Of a DNA stretch of 64,000 bases, positions 27,316 to 35,815 are shown piece after piece. Position numbers and translations under genes: made by a program. The notes beneath the pieces are model-generated. The model made no database searches. It was given only the letters and a program-made list of their open reading frames with translations, and was not told the DNA's origin. Location: positions 85,590 to 149,589 of the forward strand of contig NZ_LMDM01000048.1 of the NCBI RefSeq assembly GCF_001425825.1. The letters run 5' to 3'. Numbering within the stretch: the first letter of the stretch is position 1; every line of letters begins with the position of its first letter. The stretch comes from Rhizobacter sp. Root1238. GTDB taxonomy: Bacteria; Pseudomonadota; Gammaproteobacteria; Burkholderiales; Burkholderiaceae_C.

Positions 27316-28077
27316 TCAGTGCCTCGACGGGTCCTTCGGATCGTCCGGCCCCAATTGCGTCTGCCACGCGGTCGACGACGTGCTCGGCCAGCCGCTGGCC
27401 GCGCCGCTGTCGCCCGCACCCATGCCACCGGCCACCCGCACCGCCTGCAGCACCGCCACCTCGAACAGCCCGATCGCCTGCTTCACCGACGCGAGGTCGG
27501 GGCTCGCCAGTTGCAGCCGCAGGTAGACCCGCCCGCGCAACAGCATCAGCACGAACGGCGGTTCGTGCGCCAGCAGATTGCCGGCCGCCTCTTCGAGTTG
27601 CCGCGCCAGCGCACCTTCGACCCACGACGCCGCCGCCTGCGGCGTGTTGCCGACCAGCCCGAAACGCATGCGCACCGCTTTCGACGCAGCGAACGTGACC
27701 TTCGCGAACATCGCGAGCCAGCGCATCTCTTCGGGCGTGGCGCCGTCGATCACCGTCTGGGTGCTTTCGGTGAAGCGCTCGAAGGTCTGGCGCTCGAGCG
27801 TCTCGCGCAACGGTTGCGACAACAGCAGCACCTGCAGGTTCGGCGGCAGGCCGAGTTCCATGCGCAGACGCAGCTCATGGCCTTCGATGTAGAAGCGCTG
27901 CGGCGCGCCCCATTCGAGGCGCCACGGCTTGCTGTCCATGCCGCCGTCGATGACGAAGCCTTCTTCTTCGCGCACGCGCTTGAAGGCCATCTTGCTGTCG
28001 CGCGCCCATTCCGACACCGCCCGCCAGTCCGGGCCGTCGGGCCTGCCTGAGATCAGTCGTTTGAGCGCGTCGAGCAT
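27316..28077 (-). CDS. Conserved hypothetical protein
   Basis: 253 residues from the Met of MLDALKRLISG. It is soluble, with a beta-rich middle (VIDGGMDSKPWRLEWGAPQRFYIEGHELRLRMELGLP) and a helical C-terminal part; no signal peptide or membrane segment. I do not recognise a named domain. It is divergent from the GST gene (76 bp apart). The last 20 or so residues are low complexity. Confidence 0.65.
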   Translation of the reverse strand: MLDALKRLISGRPDGPDWRAVSEWARDSKMAFKRVREEEGFVIDGGMDSKPWRLEWGAPQRFYIEGHELRLRMELGLPPNLQVLLLSQPLRETLERQTFERFTESTQTVIDGATPEEMRWLAMFAKVTFAASKAVRMRFGLVGNTPQAAASWVEGALARQLEEAAGNLLAHEPPFVLMLLRGRVYLRLQLASPDLASVKQAIGLFEVAVLQAVRVAGGMGAGDSGAASGWPSTSSTAWQTQLGPDDPKDPSRH

Positions 28078-28153
28078 GAAGGCCGTGCTTGAACTAGAGT
28101 CGCAATCCACACAGCACGCCCGTGCTGCAGAAAGACGACCAGAGGAAAACAAG

Positions 28154-28846
28154 ATGATCGAAGTGTATTCGTGGGCCACGCCCAATGGCCACAAAGTTCA
28201 CATCATGCTCGAAGAGTGCGGGCTGCCGTACCGGGTGACGGCGGTGGACATCGGGGCCGGCGATCAGTTCAAACCCGAGTTCCTCGCGATCAGCCCGAAC
28301 AACAAGATCCCCGCGATCGTCGACCCCGACGGGCCGGACGGTCAACCGATCTCCCTGTTCGAATCGGGCGCCATCCTGATGTACCTCGCCGGCAAGACCG
28401 GCCGCCTGCTGCCCACCGGCACCGCCGCGCGCTACGAGGTGCTGGAGTGGCTGATGTTCCAGATGGGCGGCATCGGCCCGATGCTCGGCCAGGCGCATCA
28501 CTTCCGCATCTACGCGCCCGAGAAGATCGAGTACGCGATCAACCGCTACACCAACGAGGCGAAGCGCCTGTACGGCGTGCTCGACAAGCGGCTCGCGAAG
28601 TCGAAGTACGTCGCCGGGCCGGAGTACAGCATCGCCGACATCGCGATCTTCCCGTGGCTGCGTTCGTGGAAGAACCAGGGCATCGACTGGGCCGACTACC
28701 CGCACCTGAAAGGCTGGTTCGACGAGATCGCCGCCCGCCCGGCGGTGCAGCGCGGCGTCGCCGTGCTGGCCGAGCACCGCAAGCCGCTCAACGACGAGAA
28801 GGCCCGCAACGCGCTCTTCGGCAAGCAGCAGTACGAGCGACGCTGA
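28154..28846 (+). CDS. Glutathione S-transferase family, YfcG/disulfide-bond oxidoreductase-like
   Basis: 230 residues. The N-terminal thioredoxin-like domain opens MIEVYSWATPNGHKVHIMLEE, with Thr/Asn rather than Cys at the active site, as in the Nu-class YfcG. It includes NNKIPAIVDPDGPDG and the glutathione-contacting SLFESGAILMYLA. The helical C-terminal domain has the N-capping motif YSIADIAIFPWLR. YfcG has disulfide reductase activity with glutathione; the physiological substrate is unknown. Confidence 0.88.
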   Translation: MIEVYSWATPNGHKVHIMLEECGLPYRVTAVDIGAGDQFKPEFLAISPNNKIPAIVDPDGPDGQPISLFESGAILMYLAGKTGRLLPTGTAARYEVLEWLMFQMGGIGPMLGQAHHFRIYAPEKIEYAINRYTNEAKRLYGVLDKRLAKSKYVAGPEYSIADIAIFPWLRSWKNQGIDWADYPHLKGWFDEIAARPAVQRGVAVLAEHRKPLNDEKARNALFGKQQYERR

Positions 28847-28864
28847 GCACTCTATCTGACGCAG

Positions 28865-29932
28865 TCATTTCTCGATGGTCTTGTTCCAGCGTGCGTTCCA
28901 GGCCGGCCGGTTCGCGTTGATGCTCTCCCAGTCGAGCGTCACCGCGTTCTTCATCCACTGAGAGATCTGCGCGACCTGGGCGGCGCCCTCGCCCACCGCG
29001 GGTGCTTTCGGGTTGGTCGGGATCTGGCTGCCGTACTGCAGCACGTTGGCCTGCGCCAGCGGGCTCAGCAGGAACTCGGCGAGTTTCTGCGCCAGCTCGG
29101 GTTCGCTGTTGTTCGCGATCACGCACTGGCCGACCATCAGCACCACCGAGCCTTCCTTCGGCTGCGCGTACTCCACCGGGATGCCCTTGACCTTCAGCGC
29201 GGCCACCGCGGTCGGCGTCAGCGGGAACAGCGCCGCCTCGCCGGTCTGCACCATCTCGGACAGCTTGGCCGAACTCGGGATGTACTCGAGCACGTTCGGC
29301 CCGATCTTCTCCGGCCAGGCCTTGAAGCCGGGTTCGACGTTCTTGTCGTTGCCGCCCTGGATGCGGTTGAACATCAGGAAGCCGTGCAGTCCGAACGACG
29401 ATGACGAGACCGACTGGAACACCACCTTGCCCTTGAACTTCGGGTCGGCGAAATCCATCCACGAGGTCGGCGCGGCCCAGCCCTTCTCGGTGAACATCTT
29501 CTTGTTGTAGGCGATGCCGGTCATGCCCAGGCTGACGCCGCTGGCCATGTCGCCCTTGAAGCGCGCCGCGGGGTAGATCTCGTTCAGTGCCGGGCTCGGC
29601 CGCTGCTTCTCGCACAGTCCCATGCCGATCGCGCGCACCATGATGCCGTCGTCGAGGAACATCACGTGCATCTGCGGCTTGTCCTTGTTGGCCTGCGCCT
29701 TCGCGAGAATGTCCGACGAGGTGCCCGGCACCACGACGACCTTGGCCCCGTACAGCTTCTCGAAGGCCGGGAACACGTACTGCGTGTACGCCTTCTCCAT
29801 CGTGCCGCCGTTCATGCCGATGTAGATCGTCTTGGCCTGCGCCTGTGCGGTGCCGGCGGACAGCAGCGCGGCCGCGGCGGCCACGGCCCCCAGCCAGTGA
29901 CGGTGCGTGCGGAGCGGGAAGGTGCTTGGCAT
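28865..29932 (-). CDS. Polyamine/opine-type ABC transporter substrate-binding protein
   Basis: 355 residues with a signal peptide (about 1-32, ending GTAQAQA). The family-1 extracellular binding fold shows TIYIGMNGGTMEKAYTQYVFPAFEKLYGAKVVVVPG and TGIAYNKKMFTEKGWAAPTSW, the PotD/PotF-like group. It would capture a polyamine, opine or similar amine in the periplasm for the importer encoded upstream. It is the last gene of a seven-gene minus-strand cluster running from 35649, 11 bp after the HcnC-like oxidase gene. Confidence 0.87.
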   Translation of the reverse strand: MPSTFPLRTHRHWLGAVAAAAALLSAGTAQAQAKTIYIGMNGGTMEKAYTQYVFPAFEKLYGAKVVVVPGTSSDILAKAQANKDKPQMHVMFLDDGIMVRAIGMGLCEKQRPSPALNEIYPAARFKGDMASGVSLGMTGIAYNKKMFTEKGWAAPTSWMDFADPKFKGKVVFQSVSSSSFGLHGFLMFNRIQGGNDKNVEPGFKAWPEKIGPNVLEYIPSSAKLSEMVQTGEAALFPLTPTAVAALKVKGIPVEYAQPKEGSVVLMVGQCVIANNSEPELAQKLAEFLLSPLAQANVLQYGSQIPTNPKAPAVGEGAAQVAQISQWMKNAVTLDWESINANRPAWNARWNKTIEK

Positions 29933-29943
29933 GGTCGATCCTT

Positions 29944-31185
29944 TCAACGGTGGGACAACACGGGAAGCGAAGTGGGAGCTGAAGCGGGGAGTGAATCGGG
30001 AAGCATCGCGGCAGCCACGGGCGCTGCCGATGCGGCCGGCGCCTGCGCTGCGCCGGCCTGGGCCGCGAAGCGCTCGATGCCGAACGCGCCGATCGGCGTG
30101 CTGCTGCGGCCGTCGCGGGCCAGCTCGGCCAGCACCTCGCCGACGGCCGGCCCGATCTGGAACCCGGCGCCGGCGAAGCCGAAGCCGTGGATCAGCCCCG
30201 GCATCGTGCGGCTGCAGCCGAGCACCGGCTCGCGGTCGGGCAGGTAGCCTTCGGTGCCGCTCCAGGTGCGGATCAGCTGCGCATCGCGCAGCGCAGGGAT
30301 CAGCTCGACGGCCTGGCGCGCCAGCACCGAGATCGCCTGCCGGTCCGAGCGCGCGCGGTCGGCGTCGAGCGCCACGCCGGAGCCGCCGCCCAGCACCAGG
30401 TTGCCGCGCGCAACCTGCCGGCAGTAGATGCCGCCGCCCTCGACGCCCAGGCTCCAGTCCATGAAATGCGGCATCGGCTCGGTGACCGCCATCGCCGGGT
30501 GGCCGGAATGCATCGGCACCGGCTCGCCGAACTGCGCCGCCAGCCGGCCGGCCCACGCCCCGGCGCAGTTCAGCAGCAGCGGCGCGCGCACCTCCAGCGC
30601 GCTGCCCGACGTGTCCCGGCAGCGCAGCGTGAAACCGGCGCGGTCGCCGATCACCTCTTCGACCGGCGTGCGTTCGAACACCAGCGCGCCGGCGCGCTCG
30701 GCGGCACGCGCGAACGCCGGCGACACCAGCCGCGGATTGGCCTGGCCATCCGCGGGGCACAGCGAACCGCCGACCGCCTTCGCGCCCAGCCATGGGCAGC
30801 GCTCACGCAGGCGCTCGCCGGAGATCAGCTCCAGGTCGAGGTCGAAGCCCTCGCTCAGCGCGCGGTAGCGTTCCAGCGAGGCCATGTCGGCCGCACTGCG
30901 CGCGATCTTGAAATGGCCGCTGCGCTCGTACTCGCCGTCGGTGCCGATCAGCTCGGGCAGCCGGCCCCACAGTTCGTGCGCGCGTTGCGCGAGCGGCAGT
31001 TGCGACAAGGGCCGGCCCTGCCGCCGCACGCCGCCGTAGTTGACGCCGCTGGAGCGCGAGCCGCACAGGTCGCGTTCGAGCAGCACCACCTTCAGCCCCA
31101 TGCGGCGCAACGCGAGCGCGGCCGAGCTGCCGACGATGCCGCCGCCGACGATCGCGACATCGGCGACGCAGCGCCGGGCCGTCAT
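29944..31185 (-). CDS. FAD-dependent amine oxidoreductase, HcnC/OoxB-like subunit
   Basis: 413 residues, D-amino-acid-oxidase (DAO) fold. The N-terminal dinucleotide motif is VAIVGGGIVGSSAALALRRMG; the C-terminal YLPDREPVLGCSRTMPGLIHGFGFAGAGFQIGP closes the FAD site. It resembles HcnC, octopine/nopaline oxidase subunit B and D-hydroxyproline dehydrogenase beta subunits, which oxidise a C-N bond. The start overlaps the stop of the HcnB-like gene (ATGA). The last 40 residues are an Ala/Pro/Ser-rich tail not needed by the fold. Confidence 0.87.
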   Translation of the reverse strand: MTARRCVADVAIVGGGIVGSSAALALRRMGLKVVLLERDLCGSRSSGVNYGGVRRQGRPLSQLPLAQRAHELWGRLPELIGTDGEYERSGHFKIARSAADMASLERYRALSEGFDLDLELISGERLRERCPWLGAKAVGGSLCPADGQANPRLVSPAFARAAERAGALVFERTPVEEVIGDRAGFTLRCRDTSGSALEVRAPLLLNCAGAWAGRLAAQFGEPVPMHSGHPAMAVTEPMPHFMDWSLGVEGGGIYCRQVARGNLVLGGGSGVALDADRARSDRQAISVLARQAVELIPALRDAQLIRTWSGTEGYLPDREPVLGCSRTMPGLIHGFGFAGAGFQIGPAVGEVLAELARDGRSSTPIGAFGIERFAAQAGAAQAPAASAAPVAAAMLPDSLPASAPTSLPVLSHR

Positions 31186-32600
31186 GCGCTGGCCTCCGGC
31201 TCGGGCACGGCCGACGGCGCGGACGACAACGCGGATGACAACGCGGACAAGGGCACCGGCTTGATCGGCGCCTGTCCGCGCAGCCGGCCCACCTCGCCGA
31301 CTGGCCGGCCGCAGGCCTGCGCCAGGATCTCGGTCGCCGCGACGCCGCACATGCGGCCCTGGCAGCGCCCCATGCCGACGCGCGACAGCGCCTTCAGCCG
31401 GTTGATGTCGTCGGCGCCGGTCTCGCGCACGGTGCGGCGCAGTTGCCCGGCGCTGAGGTGCTCGCAGCGGCACACGATGAGCTCGTCGTCGGCGCGCGCC
31501 GCCCAGTCGGTCGGGAACGGGAACGCCCGTTCGAGGCCGCGCCGGAACGGCCGGATGCCGGCCAGGCGTTGCTCCAGTGCGCGCGCCCGCGCGGCGTCGA
31601 CCGGCAGGCCGCGGTCTTCGAGCAGCGCCAGCGCCGCGCGCTCGCCGGCCCACTCGGCCGCATCGGCCCCGAGGATGCCGGCGCCGTCGCCGGCCAGGTA
31701 CAAGCCCGGCACGCTGCTGCGCCCTGCCGCGTCGCGCAGCGGCAGGTGCGCGCGCTGCAGATCGTCGAAGGCAAAGCGGCAGCCGAGCAGGTCGGCCAGC
31801 TGGGTTTCCGGGCGCAGCGCATGGCCGATGCCGACGGCGTCGCATTCGATCGTCCGCGTGCCCTGCCCGTCGCCGTGTGCGCCCTGTTCGAACGCCACGC
31901 CCTCGACCCGCTCGCCGCCGAGGATCCGCAGCGGTCGCGCACCGCGCACGACGGGCACGCCGTGCGCCCGCAGCCACGCGACGTACCACGCGCCCTTCAT
32001 CAGGATCGACGGCCGCGTCAGCATCAGCGGCAGCGCCGCGACCTGGTCGGCCAGCCGCGCGCTGTCGAGCACCGCGACGACGCGCGCCCCGGCCTTCGCA
32101 TACTGGTACGCGACCAGGTACAGCAGCGGCCCGCTGCCCATCAGCACCACGCACTCGCCGATCGCACAGCCCTGGAACTTCAGCGCCACCTGCGCGCCGC
32201 CGAGCGTGGTGACGCCGGGCAGCGTCCAGCCCGGCACCGGCAGCACGCGGTCGGTGGCGCCGGTCGCGACGATCAGCCCGTCGTACGGCAGGCGTTCGAT
32301 GCGGCCGCGGTGCAGCACGTCGAGCACGCCGTCCTGCGCGTTCCACACCAGGCTGTCGGGCCGGTGGTCGATGCGGTCGGCGAGCGCGTCGGCCGCGGCA
32401 TGCAGTGCGACCGCGCGCGCCGCCTCGCTGCCGTACAGCTCGGCCGGCGAGCGGCGGAAATGCGCCGGCGGGCGACGGTAGATCTGGCCGCCGGCGCGCG
32501 GCGCCTCGTCGACCAGCACCGGCCGCAGGCCGTGCGCCGCGAGCGCCTGCGCGGCGCGCACGCCGGCCGGGCCGGCGCCGACGATCACCGGCGGCGTCAT
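31182..32600 (-). CDS. NAD(P)/FAD oxidoreductase, HcnB/OoxA-like subunit with [2Fe-2S] domain
   Basis: 472 residues. Two dinucleotide folds (VIVGAGPAGVRAAQAL at 5-20; VVLMGSGPLLYLVAYQYAKAG near 151) precede a BFD-like Fe-S domain with C377, C379, C413 and C418, the expected [2Fe-2S] ligands. This matches HcnB, OoxA and the alpha subunit of D-hydroxyproline dehydrogenase. It probably takes electrons from the DAO-like subunit. Overlapping stop/start codons on both sides show tight translational coupling. Confidence 0.87.
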   Translation of the reverse strand: MTPPVIVGAGPAGVRAAQALAAHGLRPVLVDEAPRAGGQIYRRPPAHFRRSPAELYGSEAARAVALHAAADALADRIDHRPDSLVWNAQDGVLDVLHRGRIERLPYDGLIVATGATDRVLPVPGWTLPGVTTLGGAQVALKFQGCAIGECVVLMGSGPLLYLVAYQYAKAGARVVAVLDSARLADQVAALPLMLTRPSILMKGAWYVAWLRAHGVPVVRGARPLRILGGERVEGVAFEQGAHGDGQGTRTIECDAVGIGHALRPETQLADLLGCRFAFDDLQRAHLPLRDAAGRSSVPGLYLAGDGAGILGADAAEWAGERAALALLEDRGLPVDAARARALEQRLAGIRPFRRGLERAFPFPTDWAARADDELIVCRCEHLSAGQLRRTVRETGADDINRLKALSRVGMGRCQGRMCGVAATEILAQACGRPVGEVGRLRGQAPIKPVPLSALSSALSSAPSAVPEPEASA

Positions 32601-32908
32601 GCCGCGCCCTCCCCGCTCAGCAAGGCCATGCCCGGCGCGATGAAGGTCGAGCAGGCGCGCAGCCGCTCGCCGCCGGCGGTCGCGATCCAGCAGTCCTGGC
32701 AGGCGCCCATCAGGCAGAAGCCGGCGCGCGGCGCGCCGCTGAACTCGTTGCGGCGCAGGCGGTCGTGCTGCGTCAGCACCGCGGTCAGCACGGTGTCGCC
32801 TTCGAGCGCGGCAGCCGGCGCGCCGTCGAGCGTGAAGGCCACGCGCGCGCGACCGGTCTCGGCCAGGCGCACCAGCAGCGGTCGGCGCGGTGTCGGTGCA
32901 TCGGTCAT
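32597..32908 (-). CDS. (2Fe-2S)-binding protein, HcnA-like subunit
   Basis: 103 residues, Fer2_4 family. The cluster ligands are C65, C70, C73 and C86 (FCLMGACQDCW, then RACS), the plant-ferredoxin-like arrangement. In HcnABC and D-hydroxyproline dehydrogenase the equivalent small subunit carries electrons between flavins and the acceptor. Its start codon overlaps the stop of the permease gene upstream by ATGA, and its stop overlaps the HcnB-like start. Confidence 0.87.
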   Translation of the reverse strand: MTDAPTPRRPLLVRLAETGRARVAFTLDGAPAAALEGDTVLTAVLTQHDRLRRNEFSGAPRAGFCLMGACQDCWIATAGGERLRACSTFIAPGMALLSGEGAA

Positions 32909-33702
32909 CAGCGTCGTCCCACCAGCACGCGGTCGAGCCCGTAGACGCGGTCGAGCAGCACCATCGCGAGGGCCGTCACGCCGACCATCAGCGCCGACAC
33001 CGCGGCCATCAGCGGGTCGATCGATTCGGTCGCATACATGTACATGCGCACCGGCAGCGTCACCGTGCTCGGCGCGGTCACGAAGATCGACATCGTCACC
33101 TCGTCGAAGCTGTTGATGAAGGCCAGCATCCAGCCGCCGGTGACGCCGGGCAGGATCATCGGCAGCGTGATGCGCCGGAACACGGTGAAATGGCCGGCAC
33201 CGAGCGAGGCCGCCGCCTGCTCGGCGCTGCGGTCGAAGCCGACCAGCGCCGCCACCACCAGGCGCAACGTGTACGGCGTGACGATCAGCGCATGCGCGAA
33301 CACCAGGAAGCCGAAGCTGCCGCTGCCGCCGACCAGCGCGAACAGCCGCAGCAGCGCGACGCCGAGCACCAGGTGCGGAATGATCAGCGGCGACAGGAAC
33401 AGCCCGTTCAGGAACTCCCGCCCGGCAAATTGGTGGCGCGTGATCGCGAGGCCGGCCGGCACCGCCAGCAGCGTCGCGAGCGTGGCCGAACCGAGCGCCA
33501 GCCACAGGCTGTTCCAGAACGACTGCATGAAATCCGGGTGCTCGAACACCGCGCGGAACCAGCGCAGCGAGAAGTGGGTGGTCGGCAGCGTCAGCGTGTT
33601 CTCGGGCGTGAACGCGACCAGGCACACGACGACCAGCGGCGCCAGCATGAAGGCGATCACCAGCGCGTTGAACGCGAGCGCGAGCGGGCCGTTGCGGTTC
33701 AT
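32908..33702 (-). CDS. ABC transporter permease, PotC type
   Basis: 264 residues with about six transmembrane helices. The cytoplasmic EAA loop is visible (EQAAASLGAGHFTVFRRITLP), the contact site for the ATPase. It resembles PotC/PotI-type permeases of polyamine, opine and related importers. It overlaps the HcnA-like gene and lies 13 bp after the other permease gene. Confidence 0.9.
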   Translation of the reverse strand: MNRNGPLALAFNALVIAFMLAPLVVVCLVAFTPENTLTLPTTHFSLRWFRAVFEHPDFMQSFWNSLWLALGSATLATLLAVPAGLAITRHQFAGREFLNGLFLSPLIIPHLVLGVALLRLFALVGGSGSFGFLVFAHALIVTPYTLRLVVAALVGFDRSAEQAAASLGAGHFTVFRRITLPMILPGVTGGWMLAFINSFDEVTMSIFVTAPSTVTLPVRMYMYATESIDPLMAAVSALMVGVTALAMVLLDRVYGLDRVLVGRR

Positions 33703-33715
33703 CGACGGCGCCCCC

Positions 33716-34561
33716 TCAGCCCAGCGCGCGCCGGTAGCGGCCTTCGACCAGCCGGTTCCAGCCCAGCATCACCGCGAGATTGGCGGCCAGCAGCGTCAGT
33801 GCCACCGCGGCGCCGAGCGGCCAGTTCAGCTCGTGCAGGTACTCGTCGTAGACCACGGTCGCGACCATCTTCAGCCGCCGCCCGCCGAGCAATCCGGGGA
33901 TCGCGAACGAGCTGGCGGCGAGGCCGAACACGATCAGGCTGCCCGACAGGATGCCCGGCATCACCTGCGGCAGCACGATGCGGCGCAGCGTGGTGAACGG
34001 CGAGGCCTTCAGCGACAGCGCGGCGTCCGCGATGCCGGGGTCGAGCTTCTGCAGCGAGGTCCAGACCGGGATCACCATGAAGGGCAGCATCACGTGCACC
34101 AGCGCGATCACGACCGCCGTCTCGGTGTACAGCAGCTTGAACGGCCCGAGGCCGAGCACGCCGAGCGCCGCGTTGACCAGGCCCTCGGGGCCGAGCAGCA
34201 TGCTCCAGCCGAAGGCCCGCACCACCACCGACACCAGCAGCGGCGCCAGCACCACCAGCAGCATCGCCGAGCGCCACGGGTTGCGCATGCGGCTCAGCAC
34301 CCAGGCCTCGGGCGCGCCGACCAGCACGCAGATCAGCGCCACCAGCGCCGAGATGCGGAAGGTGCGCCAGAAGATGCCGTGGTAGTACGGGTCGCCGAAC
34401 ACCATCGCGTAGTGCGCCAGCGTGAACTCGCCGGCACGCGCGCCGGTGGCCGGGTCGTAGACGTTGAACGACAGCACCGCGGTCAGCGCGAGCGGCACCA
34501 GCAGCAGGCCGGTGAAGAGCAGCAGCGCCGGGCCGCCGAGCCACCACGGGGCGAGCTTCAA
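33716..34561 (-). CDS. ABC transporter permease, PotB type
   Basis: About 281 residues, six transmembrane helices, with the EAA loop ADAALSLKASPFTTLRRIVLP. It pairs with the downstream PotC-type permease to form the channel. The likely start is a TTG (34561-34559) overlapping the TGA stop of the ATPase gene, giving LKLAPWWLGGPALLL; no ATG or GTG suits the family's N-terminus better. This weak start relies on translational coupling. Confidence 0.85.
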   Translation of the reverse strand: MKLAPWWLGGPALLLFTGLLLVPLALTAVLSFNVYDPATGARAGEFTLAHYAMVFGDPYYHGIFWRTFRISALVALICVLVGAPEAWVLSRMRNPWRSAMLLVVLAPLLVSVVVRAFGWSMLLGPEGLVNAALGVLGLGPFKLLYTETAVVIALVHVMLPFMVIPVWTSLQKLDPGIADAALSLKASPFTTLRRIVLPQVMPGILSGSLIVFGLAASSFAIPGLLGGRRLKMVATVVYDEYLHELNWPLGAAVALTLLAANLAVMLGWNRLVEGRYRRALG

Positions 34562-35649
34562 GGCGCAGCCTCGACCGCAGCCGCGGTGGCCGGGGCTGCG
34601 GCGCCCTGATCGACCGGCAGCAGCCGGCTGCAATGCACCGGCCAGTCGACGCCTGCACGCTGCCCGGTCTCGAGCGCGCTGCGGCCGTCGTTCGGACACA
34701 GCACCGCCAGCGCGCCGACCGCGGTGTCGACGCGGTACAGCCACTGGCTGCCGAGGAAGAAGCGCTCGGCGACCTCGCCGTCGAGCCGGCCGCTGCCGGG
34801 CGGCACGAACTGCAGCTTCTCCGGCCGCACGCTCAGCAGCACCGCGGCGCCGGGACGCAAGCCGGTGTCGTCGACCACCACGCGCAGCGGGCCGACATCC
34901 ACCGCGCCTTCGCCGTTGACGCGGCCCTCCAGCAGGTTGGCCTTGCCGACGAAGGTCGAGATGAAGCGCGTGCGCGGGTGGTCGTAGAGGCGCTGCGGCC
35001 GGTCGACCTGCGTTGCGCGGCCCTGCTCCATCACGACGACGCGGTCGCTGATCGACATCGCCTCGCCCTGGTCGTGCGTGACCATCACCGTGGTGGTGCC
35101 GACCTGGCGCTGGATGCGGCGCAGCTCGAACTGCATCTCCTCGCGCAGTTGGGCGTCGAGGTTGGACAGCGGCTCGTCGAGCAGCAGCACCGGCGGCTCG
35201 ATCACCAGCGCGCGTGCCAGCGCCACGCGCTGGCGCTGCCCGCCGGACAGCTCGCGCGGGTACTTGCCGGCATGCGCTTCCAGGTGCACCAGCGCCAGCG
35301 CGGCGCGCACGCGCTCGAGCCGCTCGGCGCGCGGCATCCTGCGCATCTCGAGCCCGAAGGCCACGTTCGCGCTGACCGTCATGTGCGGGAACAGCGCATA
35401 GGTCTGGAACACGATGCCCAGCCCGCGGGTGTTGGCCTTGGCCTGCGTGATGTCGCGGCCGTCGAGCTCGATGCGGCCGCGCGTCACCGGCTCGAAGCCG
35501 GCCACCATCTGCAGCGTGGTCGTCTTGCCGCAACCCGACGGCCCGAGCAGCGAGACGAACTCGCCCTTCTCGACCGACAGGCTCAGGTCGGCGACCGCGC
35601 AGGTGTCGCCATAGAACTTGGTCACGCCGGTCAATTGCAGGAAAGACAT
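34558..35649 (-). CDS. ABC transporter ATP-binding protein, PotA type
   Basis: 363 residues. The nucleotide-binding domain has Walker A GPSGCGKTTT, the signature LSGGQRQRVALARAL and Walker B VLLLDEPLSNLD. A C-terminal TOBE/OB regulatory domain (about 270-350) is typical of PotA/FbpC/MalK-type ATPases. I chose MSFLQLTGVTKFYG rather than the frame opening 84 bp earlier because it matches the family's start. It is the first gene of the amine importer/oxidase cluster, divergent from the IclR gene. Confidence 0.92.
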   Translation of the reverse strand: MSFLQLTGVTKFYGDTCAVADLSLSVEKGEFVSLLGPSGCGKTTTLQMVAGFEPVTRGRIELDGRDITQAKANTRGLGIVFQTYALFPHMTVSANVAFGLEMRRMPRAERLERVRAALALVHLEAHAGKYPRELSGGQRQRVALARALVIEPPVLLLDEPLSNLDAQLREEMQFELRRIQRQVGTTTVMVTHDQGEAMSISDRVVVMEQGRATQVDRPQRLYDHPRTRFISTFVGKANLLEGRVNGEGAVDVGPLRVVVDDTGLRPGAAVLLSVRPEKLQFVPPGSGRLDGEVAERFFLGSQWLYRVDTAVGALAVLCPNDGRSALETGQRAGVDWPVHCSRLLPVDQGAAAPATAAAVEAAP

Positions 35650-35726
35650 CGATGGCCCTGGCTTGCCGAATCCGCTGGAAGGATGCTTCCGGCGGCTCGC
35701 AATTTGCGGGCCATCTTGACCCGAGA

Positions 35727-35773
35727 ATTCCAATGAATCAAATACTCCATTTCCCTATTTCGTTTGATGGAAT
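35727..35773. promoter_or_regulatory. Candidate operator in the divergent iclR/ABC promoter region
   Basis: An interrupted inverted repeat: ATTCCA and ATCAAA on the left (35727-35742) are mirrored by TTTGAT and GGAAT on the right (35763-35773). It sits 43-89 bp before the IclR start and about 78-124 bp before the ATPase start, in an AT-rich island of otherwise GC-rich DNA. IclR proteins bind such dyads, so it is a plausible site for the neighbouring regulator. Confidence 0.45.
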
Positions 35774-35815
35774 ACTGAAGGCTTGCGTGACACGCCGGAT
35801 TCCACAGGATCGAGC

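Noticed and set aside
30187-32481. 764-residue plus-strand frame
   Set aside because: Antisense to two clear oxidoreductase genes with overlapping, coupled starts; composition is typical of GC-rich shadows.
28865-35649. Hydrogen cyanide synthase (hcnABC)
   Set aside because: The three oxidoreductase subunits resemble HcnABC, but they are interleaved with a polyamine-type importer and an IclR regulator, which points to amine or opine catabolism.
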